Notes: generated by a model from the sequence alone, not told the origin. Numbered from the stretch's first letter, positions 25,261-34,815 are shown. The stretch is 64,000 nucleotides of DNA from Silvimonas iriomotensis (GCF_014645535.1 NZ_BMLX01000003.1:525378-589377), one strand, 5' to 3'. Numbers and translations are program-made.

Positions 25261-25929
25261 TTATTCTGCCACCAGGGTATCGCCAGAGACGCGAACACGC
25301 TGACCTGCCGCGAAGGCCGGTTGGGCTTTGTAAGTAAAGGTACGGGTATTGCCGTCATCAAACTGGACGTGCACTTCGTAGTCCGTTTCGCTGCGGACGT
25401 GTTTTTCAACCGTATTGCCGGCCAGTGCACCACCGACCGCGCCAACCACGGTTGCCAGGGTACGGCCACGGCCGTTACCCACCTGGTTACCCAGCAGGCC
25501 GCCGACCACACCGCCCGCTACTGCGCCGCCACCAGAGGACTCGCCTTCATGCTTGATGGCCTGAACGCTGGTGACCTGGCCGCATGTTGCGCAAACCTGC
25601 TTGGCCGGTTGCGGTGCGGGCTGGTTGGATGAGTATTCTTCGCCCTTGTTATGGGACGTCGCGCGCTGGCTGTTGCTGTGTTTGGGCTTGGCTTCTGCCA
25701 CCGGCGTCGGGGCCGGGGTCGGTACCGGCGTAGCTACGGCAACCTGGGCCGGAACAGATGCAGGCTCGGACGCGATAGCGACCACTGCGGGCACGCTGGC
25801 GGCAATTTCGGCGGTTTCGGTTTTGTTGCCACCGATCCAGCCGGCCATGTGGGCGACGGCAACGCCGCACGCCAGGATGACTGCCCCTGCGGCAGCCAGG
25901 ATCATTGGATGAAGTTTCTGGTCGGACAT
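25261..25929 (-). CDS. glycine-zipper 2TM domain membrane protein
   Basis: 222 residues from ATG 25929 (AAGGAGA upstream). One transmembrane helix near residues 9-29 (MILAAAGAVILACGVAVAHM) is followed by a Pro/Ala-rich spacer (VPTPAPTPVAEAKPK), a CATCGQV pair of cysteines, and a Gly-zipper segment (GGGAVAGGVVGGLLGNQVG) with VGAVGGALAGNTVEKH. It ends in a small beta domain (VHVQFDDGNTRTFTY). It resembles the SlyB/Rickettsia 17-kDa group but is anchored by a helix rather than a lipid. A role in envelope integrity is inferred. Monocistronic. Confidence 0.82.
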   Translation of the reverse strand: MSDQKLHPMILAAAGAVILACGVAVAHMAGWIGGNKTETAEIAASVPAVVAIASEPASVPAQVAVATPVPTPAPTPVAEAKPKHSNSQRATSHNKGEEYSSNQPAPQPAKQVCATCGQVTSVQAIKHEGESSGGGAVAGGVVGGLLGNQVGNGRGRTLATVVGAVGGALAGNTVEKHVRSETDYEVHVQFDDGNTRTFTYKAQPAFAAGQRVRVSGDTLVAE

Positions 25930-26333
25930 TGCGTTTCTCCTTGAGATGTCCCTGGGGCTTTCAAGCCTTCGTTTTAGGTGTGCGAATTCTAGCCGTCCGC
26001 ACTCTATGTACATAGTGAGGACGTCCACAACAGGCACGCCATTATTACCGGGTCTGGTTACAGGTATCTCTTTGTTGGCAAAGCGGTATTTGGCTAAGAC
26101 CGGCAGAATGGGCCAAAGTGCCGCCTGGCGGTTCGATGAGCGGCAGTGGTGTGGTTCAAGTCACCAGACTAGATGAAAACCCCGGGTTTGCCAGGTGGCA
26201 TGGCGTGCCTGACCGCGCCGGCCATGGCTGGCGGTGGTGATTCCCGCGCCAAGGGCGCTGCCAGCGCCTACAATGCAGCCTGCCAGTCCTGTTTCATTTG
26301 TCTTCTATCCATTTCTGCGGTGCACCCAGTCTC
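25930..26333. other. 404-bp intergenic stretch between divergent genes
   Basis: No credible gene. It contains a 12-bp palindrome CTATGTACATAG (26004-26015), flanked by GTCC and GGAC, which may be an operator or hairpin. The rest, including a GC-rich part near 26210-26260, shows nothing recognisable. Confidence 0.55.
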
Positions 26334-27521
26334 ATGACCGATACGGCTCAAAAGAAAGAAAACCGTCACACCTGGATTGAATCTGCTGTCGCCACTTGCG
26401 CGGTGGTGGGCCTGATGCTGATGTCCTACCAGATCCTCGCGCCCTTTGTGGCGGCGCTGATCTGGGCCGGCATTCTGGTTTACGCCACCTGGCAGCCCTA
26501 CATGCTGATGGTGCGCCTGTGTCGCGGCAATCGCCTGCTGCCGGCCATGGTCATGCTGGTGATCTTCACCTTCGTCATCGTCGCGCCCATGCTGATGGCG
26601 GGGGTTGAGCTCTCAGCCAACGTTGACGAGATCTCCGTCTGGCTGCATGAGCATATCCAGGCCGGTTTGCCGACCTTGCCAGACTGGATTGTCCACATTC
26701 CCTGGGCTGGCCCGCATATCGATACCTTCTGGCATGGCATCGCGACCGGAGACCCGGAGGTCATGGCGCGGGTCAAGGACTGGAGCAAACCGCTGGGCGT
26801 CTTCTTGCTGAAAATGGGCGCTGCGGTGGGCAGCGGCGTGCTGTTGCTGTTCCTGAGTCTTGGGTTCTCGTTTTTCTTTTATATCAGCGGCCACGACCTG
26901 ATTCACTGGCTGATGACCATCCTGCGGCGCATTGGCGGCCAGCGCGGCCAGGAACTGATGATGATTGCCGGCGGCACAGTCCGCGGCGTGGTGTACGGTT
27001 TTATCGGAACCGCGCTGGTGCAGGGCGCACTGGCCTGGTTTGGTTATCTGATTGCTGGCGTGCCCAATGCGGCGGCGTTTGGTCTGGTGTCGTGCTTTTT
27101 GTCGTTGATGCCGGGCGGCCCGAGCCTGCTGGGTCTGCCGGTGGCGTTCTGGGTGTATCACGAAGGCAGCACGGGCTGGGCGGTGTTCCTGGCCGTGTGG
27201 ATGGTGGGCGTGGTCAGCATGGCCGACAACGTGGTCAAACCACTCTTGATCGGCAAGGAAAGTAATCTGCCTTTTGTGCTGATCCTGATCGGCGTGGTCG
27301 GCGGCGCCATGGCCTGGGGGGTGATGGGCGTGTTCCTCGGCCCGACCTTGCTGGCCGTCAGCTATACCTTGCTGCATAACTGGGCGCGTTTTGATGCGGC
27401 CGATGCGGTCGGCGCCCCGGCCGGCCAGCCGCCGGAGCCGCCAGCGGAGCAGGCTGCCAACGCGGCCATTGAAGATGCCTCGCCTGAAGTAAAACTGCCG
27501 GCGGAGCATCAGCAACCCTGA
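26334..27521 (+). CDS. AI-2E family transporter (YdiK/PerM-like)
   Basis: 395-residue inner-membrane protein with about eight helices, in the family once linked to autoinducer-2 export and now including Na+/H+ antiporters and permeases of unknown substrate. Visible marks are the paired N-terminal helices (VVGLMLMSYQILAPFVAALIW), the long extracytoplasmic helical stretch (110-165), the C-terminal segment with DNVVKPLLIGK, and GVMGVFLGPTLLAV. The tail after 360 is Pro/Ala/Glu rich and hydrophilic. The start is ATG 26334. It stands alone and converges on the LysR gene. Confidence 0.87.
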   Translation: MTDTAQKKENRHTWIESAVATCAVVGLMLMSYQILAPFVAALIWAGILVYATWQPYMLMVRLCRGNRLLPAMVMLVIFTFVIVAPMLMAGVELSANVDEISVWLHEHIQAGLPTLPDWIVHIPWAGPHIDTFWHGIATGDPEVMARVKDWSKPLGVFLLKMGAAVGSGVLLLFLSLGFSFFFYISGHDLIHWLMTILRRIGGQRGQELMMIAGGTVRGVVYGFIGTALVQGALAWFGYLIAGVPNAAAFGLVSCFLSLMPGGPSLLGLPVAFWVYHEGSTGWAVFLAVWMVGVVSMADNVVKPLLIGKESNLPFVLILIGVVGGAMAWGVMGVFLGPTLLAVSYTLLHNWARFDAADAVGAPAGQPPEPPAEQAANAAIEDASPEVKLPAEHQQP

Positions 27522-27530
27522 GTCGCCGGG

Positions 27531-28427
27531 TTAGCCCTCAGCGACCTTGGCCTTGAGCCAGCTGACAAAGGTATGCACAGCCGGGCGCCAGGGCGGCGCG
27601 TCCGGCGTGACAATCCAGTAAGCCCCAGGCATGCGCACACGCAGATCAAACAGCGGAATCAGCGTGCCGTCGGCCAGTTCCGGCTGGATCAGCGACGCCC
27701 GCGCCAGGCCGACGCCCTGACCTTGTGCGGCGGCCTGCACCAGCAGGGCAGAGTCATTGAACACCATGCTGCCCAGCGCTGGCGCGCCGGTAATGCCGGC
27801 TGCGGCAAACCAGCGTTCCCACGGCTCGGTGTCCGAGCGCAGCAGCACCCGGTTGAGCAAGTCGGCCGGGGTGGCGGGCAGGCCGCCGGGCAGGTTGGGG
27901 CTGGCGACCACCACGAATTCATCATCCATCAAGTGCTCCAGATGCACGCCGGGCCACTTGCCTTCTCCCACGCGGATGCCCAGGTCGATCTCTTCGGCCA
28001 CCAGGTTTTCCGGCGTTTTGGTTGAACGAATCCATAACTCCACATCAGGATGCTTGCTGATGAACTCGCCCAGGCGCGGGGTCAGCCACTTGGCGGCAAA
28101 CGAGGGCAAGCAGGTAATCACCAACCGTGGGCGTTGCTGTTCCTGCACGATCGCGGCGATTTCCCCGGCAATATCGTTGAACGCACCGTTGAGAATATTC
28201 GCCAGTCGCTGGCCGGGCGCGGTCAGCACCACGCCCCGCCCGTTGCGGGAAAACAGCCGGAAACCCAGTTGCGCTTCCAGCGTTTTGATCTGATGACTGA
28301 CTGCGCCATGCGTCACAAACAACTCGTCTGCAGCGCGCGCCAGATTGCCCAGCCGGGCGGCGGCTTCAAACGCCCGCAAGGCAGAGAGTGAGGGCAAGCG
28401 GCCCGGTGGTTTTAATGGTGAATCCAA
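27531..28427 (-). CDS. LysR-family regulator, GcvA type
   Basis: 298 residues: an N-terminal winged helix (PSLSALRAFEAAARLGNLAR, then VTHGAVSHQIKTLEAQLG) and a periplasmic-binding-like effector domain. The opening PPLSALRAFEAAAR style and FVTHGAVSHQIK are typical of the GcvA/AmpR-like branch. It is divergent from the DUF2917-rhodanese pair and probably controls it through the palindrome at 28446-28459. The effector is unknown. Confidence 0.9.
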   Translation of the reverse strand: MDSPLKPPGRLPSLSALRAFEAAARLGNLARAADELFVTHGAVSHQIKTLEAQLGFRLFSRNGRGVVLTAPGQRLANILNGAFNDIAGEIAAIVQEQQRPRLVITCLPSFAAKWLTPRLGEFISKHPDVELWIRSTKTPENLVAEEIDLGIRVGEGKWPGVHLEHLMDDEFVVVASPNLPGGLPATPADLLNRVLLRSDTEPWERWFAAAGITGAPALGSMVFNDSALLVQAAAQGQGVGLARASLIQPELADGTLIPLFDLRVRMPGAYWIVTPDAPPWRPAVHTFVSWLKAKVAEG

Positions 28428-28445
28428 TTCAACTATCCACGCAAA

Positions 28446-28459
28446 AACAATCGATTGTT
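28446..28459. promoter_or_regulatory. palindrome between LysR gene and DUF2917 gene, likely LysR operator
   Basis: Perfect 14-bp palindrome AACAATCGATTGTT, 18 bases upstream of the LysR start and 80 bases upstream of the DUF2917 start; the T-N11-A-like symmetry and position fit a LysR site. Confidence 0.5.
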
Positions 28460-28539
28460 CAGGGCGAGTGAAACCGGAAAAATCCTTCCTGTAGAGATGC
28501 TAACGCGCTTTGCACCAGACATGAAGAAGGATCAACGTC

Positions 28540-28788
28540 ATGAGTTCAGCTAACGGATTGCCACTGCGGCTATATAACGCACAGTTACTCTCTATACGTG
28601 ATCGTAGTGTGCGCATCACGGGTGGCAAAGCGTGGCTGACGGATGCAAAGGGTAAAGACCTGATCCTGATTTCGGGTGACTGCTATCGCGCGCATGGCCT
28701 GGCGGTGATTGAGGCCATTGGCGCGACTGATCTGGTGTTCGAACCGGCCAGCAATACACCGGACCGCAATCTGTTGATTGTTTCTTGA
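28540..28788 (+). CDS. DUF2917-type small protein
   Basis: 82 residues, small beta-rich cupin-like protein: VRITGGKAWLTDAKGKDLIL followed by ISGDCY and a hydrophobic strand pattern. DUF2917 proteins are often encoded beside GcvA-type LysR genes in betaproteobacteria, as here. Start ATG 28540 with GAAGGA upstream. Function unknown. The rhodanese gene follows after 12 bases with a shared GAGGAGGGG ribosome site, so they form an operon. Confidence 0.8.
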   Translation: MSSANGLPLRLYNAQLLSIRDRSVRITGGKAWLTDAKGKDLILISGDCYRAHGLAVIEAIGATDLVFEPASNTPDRNLLIVS

Positions 28789-28800
28789 GGAGGGGAAGTC

Positions 28801-29193
28801 ATGGACCAGCAAATCGCGCATTACGCCCAAAAACTGCAGTACGAAATCGACGCCGCCGATCTGATGCACCTGCGCAGCACCGGTCGCAAAGTGGTGGTGG
28901 TTGATGCACGCACGGCAGAGGCTTTTTTGCATGAGCACATTCCTGGCGCCATCAATTTGCCGCATCGCCTGATGAGCGAGGTGGCCACCGCTGACCTGCC
29001 GCGGGACGCGCTCTATGTCACCTATTGTGATGGCATAGGCTGCAATGCCTCGACTAAGGGCGCGCTCAATATGGCCAGGCTGGGTTTTGAGGTACGTGAA
29101 CTGATTGGCGGGCTGGACTGGTTCAAGCGTGACGGTTACGCCACGGAAGGGCTGGCCGCCGTATCAGCCAGCGACGTTGCCTGCGCCTGTTAA
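28801..29193 (+). CDS. rhodanese-like sulfurtransferase
   Basis: 130-residue single-domain rhodanese. VVVVDARTAEAFLHEHIPGAINLP is the usual start of the fold (given here as two joined segments), and the active-site loop is YCDGIGCN with Cys76 as the likely persulfide carrier and a second Cys at 81. The end CAC is unusual and may bind metal or form a disulfide. It is in an operon with the DUF2917 gene, divergent from LysR. Sulfur transfer is inferred from the family. Confidence 0.87.
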   Translation: MDQQIAHYAQKLQYEIDAADLMHLRSTGRKVVVVDARTAEAFLHEHIPGAINLPHRLMSEVATADLPRDALYVTYCDGIGCNASTKGALNMARLGFEVRELIGGLDWFKRDGYATEGLAAVSASDVACAC

Positions 29194-29250
29194 CGTCAGA
29201 CCGGCTCTGTCCAGAAGCTGAAGGGCAGGGCCGGGATTGTTATTTTTTCA

Positions 29251-29271
29251 TTCTTGTAATTGATACAAGAA
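29251..29271. promoter_or_regulatory. dyad upstream of the secreted-paralogue cluster
   Basis: Perfect 8-bp arms TTCTTGTA (29251-29258) and TACAAGAA (29264-29271) with a five-base centre. It lies about 60 bases upstream of the first gene of the four-gene family; the other three upstream regions lack it. It could be an operator or an mRNA hairpin. Confidence 0.4.
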
Positions 29272-29330
29272 CTTTTGAGAAAGAGTCGGACCTATCCTGG
29301 AGTCGTTGATAAAAACAGGAACCCGCCTCC

Positions 29331-29753
29331 ATGCTCCAGTCCGTACTCAGAAACGGTGCACTGATATTGGCGATGGGTGGTCTGGTGGCCACCGTCCAGG
29401 CTCACGAACCAGCGCGAGGCAAGCCGCCTCACGCCAGCACCAGACCCACGCCGCCCAGACCGCCGGGCCATGCCCGCCCGCCGGCGCACGCTCATCCCCC
29501 ACCGCAGGCCCACCGTCCGCCACCGCACTGGCATAACCGCGACCAATGGCGGCGGGCGCATAGCCGTCATCTGCAAGGCCGGTATTTTGATGACTGGCAT
29601 CGCAGCTATTACTACCGGCCTGGCCAGTGGGTCTGGTATCAGGGGCGTGTGTGGGAGCCCCGCCGGCCGCTCAGCGCAATGGAAGTCGGTCTGACACCCT
29701 TGCAGGCACCGGGCCTGTGGCTGGATATCACTGCGCGCATTCCGCTGAACTAA
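29331..29753 (+). CDS. secreted His/Pro-rich protein, paralogue 1 of 4
   Basis: 140 residues: a signal peptide ending near ATVQAHE, then a Pro/His-rich low-complexity stretch (residues 27-68), then a conserved C-terminal module of about 70 residues: NRDQWRRAHSRHLQGRYFDDW, YRPGQWVWYQGRVWEP, and GLWLDITARIPLN at the end. I know of RcnB-like periplasmic proteins with a broadly similar shape, but cannot assign this family. Metal binding is suggested by the His content. The start is ATG 29331. Confidence 0.75.
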   Translation: MLQSVLRNGALILAMGGLVATVQAHEPARGKPPHASTRPTPPRPPGHARPPAHAHPPPQAHRPPPHWHNRDQWRRAHSRHLQGRYFDDWHRSYYYRPGQWVWYQGRVWEPRRPLSAMEVGLTPLQAPGLWLDITARIPLN

Positions 29754-29886
29754 CCGTGGCCACGAAGGCGTGAATATCACCGGTTTGCCTGTTGGCGCGG
29801 TCATATCTTCGCGTAATTAAACAGGCGCAATAATGAGACGGCGCGAGTCCATGACACCGCACCGAAAACTACAAAGGAGAATCAAC

Positions 29887-30288
29887 ATGTCCCGTAAAGT
29901 GCTGCTTCCACTGCTGGCCGCGGCCAGCCTGCTGATGGGTTCGGCTGCCATGGCCGATGACGACCACCATGATCACGGCGGGCCGGATCACCACCCGCAA
30001 CATCACGAAGACAATGGTCACCATGATGACCATGCCCATCACGCCCCGCCGCCCCCACCCCCGCATCACTGGGCGTCCCGTGATGACTGGCGTCGTGCGC
30101 ATGCCAGCCATCTCAAGGGCCGCTATTTTGACGACTGGCGCACCGGCTATCGTTATCAGCCAGGCCAGTACGTTTGGTACAACGGCCGCGCCTGGGAGCC
30201 GGCCCGCCCGTTGACCGAGACCGAGGTGCGCATGGCGCCGACGCCGGGCCTGTGGGTGGATATCACGGCGAGTTTCCCGCTGAATTGA
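29887..30288 (+). CDS. secreted His-rich protein, paralogue 2 of 4
   Basis: 133 residues from ATG 29887 (AAAGGAGA upstream). The signal peptide LLAAASLLMGSAAMA is followed by a strongly His/Asp-rich region (about twenty His between residues 23 and 58) and a proline run. The C-terminal module has the same layout as paralogue 1: SRDDWRRAHASHLKGRYFDD, YQPGQYVWYNGRAWEP, LTETE, GLWVDITASFPLN. Located 133 bases after paralogue 1. A periplasmic divalent-metal buffer is one guess. Confidence 0.75.
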   Translation: MSRKVLLPLLAAASLLMGSAAMADDDHHDHGGPDHHPQHHEDNGHHDDHAHHAPPPPPPHHWASRDDWRRAHASHLKGRYFDDWRTGYRYQPGQYVWYNGRAWEPARPLTETEVRMAPTPGLWVDITASFPLN

Positions 30289-30432
30289 TACACGGATAGC
30301 GGGTTTTGATACAGGGTGGACACAAAGTAAAAAGCACCAGGCCATGTGTTCACCCGGTCACTTCGGTTGTCGGGTCCTGACGGGTACAAAGCGATGGTGT
30401 TAACCGCACTGTCCAACCCCAAGGAGAACAAT

Positions 30433-30996
30433 ATGACCCGACAACTGCTCATTTGCCTGCTCGCCGCAGGTGGTTTCATCACCGCCAACGCAGCCCTGGC
30501 AGACAACGACCGCAACACCCCGCCGCCACCGCCGCAACAGCAAGCGGACCATCATCCGGATCAGACGCGTCAGTCGCCGCAAGGCCATGATCAGGGGCAG
30601 CGCCCCACCCAGCCGCCGTCCAGCCGTGCGCAAGACGAGGGTGGCAAGCCGCCAGCCGGTCATACCCAAGGCAAGAAACCAGCGCCCGCAGCACAACAGC
30701 ACCACGATGCATCAGGCAAGCCGCCGCGGCATGACCAGGGCCACCGGACCACGCCGCCGGCCAGACCGGCGCACAATCAGCCCTCGCGTGATGAATGGCG
30801 GCAGTCGCACGCCAGCCAGCTGCAAGGGCGTCCTGTCGATGACTGGCACGCCGGCAATCAATACCAGCCGGGCCAGTACGTCTGGCATGACGGCCGCGCC
30901 TGGGAGCCCGCCCGGGCATTGACGCCGGATGAAGCACGACTGGCGCCGGCGTCAGGTGCGTGGATTGATATCACGCTTAATTTCCCGGTTCGTTAA
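30433..30996 (+). CDS. secreted Gln/Pro/His-rich protein, paralogue 3 of 4
   Basis: 187 residues from ATG 30433 (AAGGAGA upstream), the longest of the four owing to an expanded disordered middle (about residues 26-115) rich in Gln, Pro, His and Lys. The signal peptide ends near NAALA. The C-terminal module is conserved: SRDEWRQSHASQLQGRPVDD, YQPGQYVWHDGRAWEP, LTPDEARLAP, WIDITLNFPVR. Function unknown; exported to the periplasm or outside. Confidence 0.75.
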   Translation: MTRQLLICLLAAGGFITANAALADNDRNTPPPPPQQQADHHPDQTRQSPQGHDQGQRPTQPPSSRAQDEGGKPPAGHTQGKKPAPAAQQHHDASGKPPRHDQGHRTTPPARPAHNQPSRDEWRQSHASQLQGRPVDDWHAGNQYQPGQYVWHDGRAWEPARALTPDEARLAPASGAWIDITLNFPVR

Positions 30997-31233
30997 GCGG
31001 CATAGTCCGCATCCGCAAACGGCAGCCTTGTGCTGCCGTTTTTATTGTGGGTGGTAGCGCGCCGGTTAGCTCAACCCTGACTTATATGGAAATTGCATTC
31101 GTCTATTGGTGACACTGCTGCCGTGTCTCGTAACGATCGGTACAAATTGTTAACTTGCTTACAGAACACAGTCGCAAAGCCGGGCACGATGGCCGCATCG
31201 CTTCAGTTACAAGATCGACAAAGGAGATACACC

Positions 31234-31647
31234 ATGAAGCCCCGCACACGTACCTTGATGCAAACCCTGCTTGCCCTTGTCATGGTCAGCAGCGTCAGCG
31301 CCGCGCTGGCGCATGATCACGACGACGACCATTGGCACGATGACCATCACGATCATGGTCGCCATGAAGGATGGTACAAAGATGATCACCGCGGCCCGCC
31401 GCCCCCGCCGCGTTACCATGATGATCCGCGCTGGCATGATCGCGCCCGCTGGGATCGCTGGTCTGAAGCGCGTCATCACCACTTTGTGGACTGGCGTCCG
31501 GGCTATGTTTATCAGCCGGGCCAGTGGGTCTGGTATCAGGGCCGCGCTTATCAGGCCCGTGTACCGGTCGTGGCGGCCAACGTGGCCGTACCGGTTGCCC
31601 AGCCGGGCGCGTGGCTGGATATCTCGGCCAGCATTCCGCTCAACTGA
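31234..31647 (+). CDS. secreted His/Asp-rich protein, paralogue 4 of 4
   Basis: 137 residues from ATG 31234 (AAGGAGA upstream). The signal peptide LALVMVSSVSAALA is followed by a His/Asp-rich stretch (AHDHDDDHWHDDHHDHGRH) and the most divergent C-terminal module (RWDRWSEARHHHFVDWRPGY, YQPGQWVWYQGRAYQA, GAWLDISASIPLN). The WEPARPLT segment is replaced by an Ala/Val-rich one. It ends just before the terminator shared with valS. Confidence 0.75.
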   Translation: MKPRTRTLMQTLLALVMVSSVSAALAHDHDDDHWHDDHHDHGRHEGWYKDDHRGPPPPPRYHDDPRWHDRARWDRWSEARHHHFVDWRPGYVYQPGQWVWYQGRAYQARVPVVAANVAVPVAQPGAWLDISASIPLN

Positions 31648-31686
31648 TCTGGACTTGATCTGGACTTGATCTGAGTCGCATCAAAC

Positions 31687-31723
31687 AAAAAAGCCCGCTG
31701 GATTTCGCCAGCGGGCTTTTTTT
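31687..31723. terminator. bidirectional terminator between paralogue 4 and valS
   Basis: AGCCCGCTGG (31692-31701), loop ATTTCG, CCAGCGGGCT, seven T, with a matching A-run on the left. It serves convergent genes. Confidence 0.9.
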
Positions 31724-31740
31724 ATGGCTGCAGTGACCGG

Positions 31741-34530
31741 TCAGGCCAGCTTGGCCAGTTGCGCGGTCAGTTGCGCCAGCTTGCCTTCCAGCTCGGCGAT
31801 CTGCGCGCGGTCTTTCTCCACCAGATGCGCCGGGGCCTTATCGACATAGCCCGGTTTTTCCAGCTTGGACTTCACGCGCTCTACGCCTTCTGCCGTTTTG
31901 GCGATCTCTTTTTGCAGGCGTGCGGTTTCCGCCGCCTTGTCGATCTCGACCTTGAGCATCAGGCGCGTGGTGCCGGCCACGGCCACCGGTGCGTCATCTT
32001 CTGGCAGGCTGGCGACGACGTTGACCTCGGTCAGCTTGCACAGCGGCACCAGATACGGGCTGAACTTGGCCAGACTGGCGTCGCCTTCCAGGAACAGCGG
32101 CGCTTTCTGGGCCGGAGACAGACCCATTTCGCCACGCAGGTTACGCGCGGCAAAGGCCAGGGCCTTGAGTTCTTCCACTTCGGCAGTCGCGGCTGCGTCG
32201 ATCTTGCTTTCGTCAGCGACTGGCCAGGCAGCGATCATGATCGATTCGGTGCTCTTGCGGCCAGCCAGCGGGGCGACGGTTTGCCACAGTTCTTCGGTAA
32301 TGAACGGCATGATCGGGTGAGCCAGACGCAGGATCACTTCCAGCACGCGGATCAGGGTACGGCGGGTGGCGCGTTGCTGGGCCTCGTTGCCGTGCTGTAC
32401 CGATACCTTGGCCAGTTCAATGTACCAGTCGCAGTATTCGTTCCAGACAAACTCGTAGATCGCTTGTGCGGCCAGGTCAAACCGCAGGGTGTCCAGGGCC
32501 AGCGTGACGTTTTTCTCGGCTTCCTGCAGCTTGCTGATAATCCAGCGGTCGGCAAAGCCAAAGTCCAGTTCGGCGTTGTCTTCCAGGCCGCAATCCTTGC
32601 CTTCGACATTCATCAGCACAAAGCGGGTGGCGTTCCACAGCTTGTTGCAGAAGTTGCGATAACCCTCGCAACGCTTCTGGTCAAAGTTGATGGAGCGGCC
32701 CAGGCTGGCCAGGCTGGCAAAGGTAAAGCGCAGCGCGTCCACACCGTAGGCCGGAATCCCGTTGGGGAATTCTTTCTCGGTCTTGGCTGCCACTTGCGGG
32801 GCTTTTTCCGGACGACGCAGGCCGGTGGTGCGTTTTTCCAGCAACGGTTCCAGTGCAATGCCGTCGATCAAGTCCACGGGATCGAGCACGTTGCCTTCGG
32901 ACTTGGACATCTTCTTGCCTTCGCCGTCGCGCACCAGGCCATGCACATACACCTGCTTGAACGGCACTTTGCCGGTCAGGTGAGTGCTGAACATGATCAT
33001 CCGGGCAACCCAGAAGAAGATGATGTCGTAGCCGGTGACCAGCACGGACGAGGGCATGAATGCCTTCAGTTCGGCGGTTTCGTTCGGCCAGCCCAGGGAC
33101 GAGAACGGCACGAGGCCGGAACTGAACCAGGTATCGAGTACGTCGTTGTCGCGCGTCAGCGGCTTGCCGCCGGATTTGGCCAGCGCTTCGGCTTCGGTGC
33201 GGGCGACGTAAACCTTGCCGTCGGCATCGTACCAGGCCGGAATCTGATGGCCCCACCACAGCTGGCGGCTGATACACCAGTCTTCAATGTTCTTCAGCCA
33301 TGCCTGATAGGTGTTGACCCAGTCGCCCGGCACAAACTGCACTTCGCCGTTGTCGACCACATCCAGCGCCTTTTGCGTGATGCTCTTGCCGCCGGCGTCC
33401 GGCTTGCTCATGGCGACAAACCACTGGTCGGTCAGCATGGGCTCGATGACCGTACCGGTACGATCGCCGCGCGGCACCATCAGCTTGTGTTTCTTCACTT
33501 CAACCAGGAAGCCTTGCGCATCCAGATCGGCCACGATCTGCTTGCGGGCGGCAAAGCGTTCCATGCCTTGATAGGCAGCCGGTGCGGCATCGTTGATTTT
33601 CGCATCCAGGGTGAGGATGGAAATCTGCGGCAGGTTATGGCGCTGGCCGACGGCGTAGTCGTTGAAGTCATGCGCCGGGGTCACTTTGACCACGCCGGTG
33701 CCGAATTCCTTGTCGACGTAATCATCGGCAATGATCGGCAGTTCACGGTCGCACAGCGGCAGCTTGACCATCTTGCCAATCAGATGCTGGTAACGCTCGT
33801 CTTCCGGGTGAACCATGACGGCCACGTCGCCCAGCATGGTTTCCGGGCGGGTGGTGGCGACGGACAGATGCGTCAGACCGGTTTTACTGTCGGCCTCAAT
33901 CAGCGGATAGCGGATATGCCACAGGTTGCCATCTTCTTCTTCAGAGATGACTTCCAGGTTCGATACGGCGGTGCCCAGCACCGGGTCCCAGTTCACCAGG
34001 CGCTTGCCGCGGTAGATCAAACCTTCTTCAAACAGGCGCACGAACACTTCGGTCACCACCGAGGACATCTTGTCGTCCATGGTGAAGTACTCGCGGCTCC
34101 AGTCTACCGAGGCGCCCATGCGGCGCATCTGGCCGGTAATGGTGTCGCCCGATTGCTGCTTCCATTCCCACACTTTCTCGATAAACGCCGGACGGCCCAT
34201 ATCGTGGCGCGAGATGCCTTGCGCATCGAGCTGACGCTCCACCACAATCTGCGTCGCGATGCCGGCGTGGTCGGTGCCAGGCAGCCACAGGGTGTTTTCA
34301 CCCTTCATGCGGTGATAGCGGGTCAGGCCATCCATGATGGTCTGGTTGAACGCGTGGCCCATATGCAGCGTGCCCGTCACATTGGGTGGCGGCAGCTGGA
34401 TACAGAACGATTGCGCGTTCACGTCCATGCTCGGTGAAAAATAGTTGGCGGATTCCCAGCGCGGGTACCAGCTGGCCTCAATGGCGGCCGGCTCAAAGCT
34501 CTTGGCCAGTTGTTCGAGTGCAGTGCTCAT
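31741..34530 (-). CDS. valS: valyl-tRNA synthetase
   Basis: 929-residue class I synthetase that charges tRNA-Val. The signature HMGH (HIGH type) lies in [15 protein letters not shown] near residue 49, KMSKS in [14 protein letters not shown] near 540, the editing domain in between ([32 protein letters not shown]), and the C-terminal coiled arm at 860-929 ([19 protein letters not shown]). The start is ATG 34530 (MSTALEQ), as in other ValRS. The open frame extends 232 codons further upstream but has no family similarity. In many proteobacteria it follows pepA-holC; here a three-gene operon separates them. Confidence 0.97.
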   Translation of the reverse strand: MSTALEQLAKSFEPAAIEASWYPRWESANYFSPSMDVNAQSFCIQLPPPNVTGTLHMGHAFNQTIMDGLTRYHRMKGENTLWLPGTDHAGIATQIVVERQLDAQGISRHDMGRPAFIEKVWEWKQQSGDTITGQMRRMGASVDWSREYFTMDDKMSSVVTEVFVRLFEEGLIYRGKRLVNWDPVLGTAVSNLEVISEEEDGNLWHIRYPLIEADSKTGLTHLSVATTRPETMLGDVAVMVHPEDERYQHLIGKMVKLPLCDRELPIIADDYVDKEFGTGVVKVTPAHDFNDYAVGQRHNLPQISILTLDAKINDAAPAAYQGMERFAARKQIVADLDAQGFLVEVKKHKLMVPRGDRTGTVIEPMLTDQWFVAMSKPDAGGKSITQKALDVVDNGEVQFVPGDWVNTYQAWLKNIEDWCISRQLWWGHQIPAWYDADGKVYVARTEAEALAKSGGKPLTRDNDVLDTWFSSGLVPFSSLGWPNETAELKAFMPSSVLVTGYDIIFFWVARMIMFSTHLTGKVPFKQVYVHGLVRDGEGKKMSKSEGNVLDPVDLIDGIALEPLLEKRTTGLRRPEKAPQVAAKTEKEFPNGIPAYGVDALRFTFASLASLGRSINFDQKRCEGYRNFCNKLWNATRFVLMNVEGKDCGLEDNAELDFGFADRWIISKLQEAEKNVTLALDTLRFDLAAQAIYEFVWNEYCDWYIELAKVSVQHGNEAQQRATRRTLIRVLEVILRLAHPIMPFITEELWQTVAPLAGRKSTESIMIAAWPVADESKIDAAATAEVEELKALAFAARNLRGEMGLSPAQKAPLFLEGDASLAKFSPYLVPLCKLTEVNVVASLPEDDAPVAVAGTTRLMLKVEIDKAAETARLQKEIAKTAEGVERVKSKLEKPGYVDKAPAHLVEKDRAQIAELEGKLAQLTAQLAKLA

Positions 34531-34815
34531 GGGGGAAGGAACCAGGGTTGCGATGCAAAACCGGGAATTATACTTGTTTTGGCAGGGATACGGCTTGAAG
34601 CGCTGTAAATGGCTGGCGCCCGGATTCGCGGCATGCGGGCGCTGCAGGCAAGCCCGGTGAACTACCGCAGCAAACCTGTCTCTTACACCCGCCAGGACGC
34701 CGCACCTTGACCTGGTCGGATGAAGTCCGACGCAGTTTTCGGCAAACTCGAGCTTGGTTCTGGCAGGAAATGTCCCACAATGGAACCTGTTGCAACGCAT
34801 CCAGGAGAAACAACC

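Noticed and set aside
31646-31674. Tandem copy of ATCTGGACTTG after paralogue 4
   Set aside because: Only two full 11-bp copies, immediately before a terminator; most likely a small slippage product.
31759-34437. 892-codon open frame antisense to valS
   Set aside because: The opposite strand encodes an unmistakable ValRS; this frame is a codon-bias shadow.
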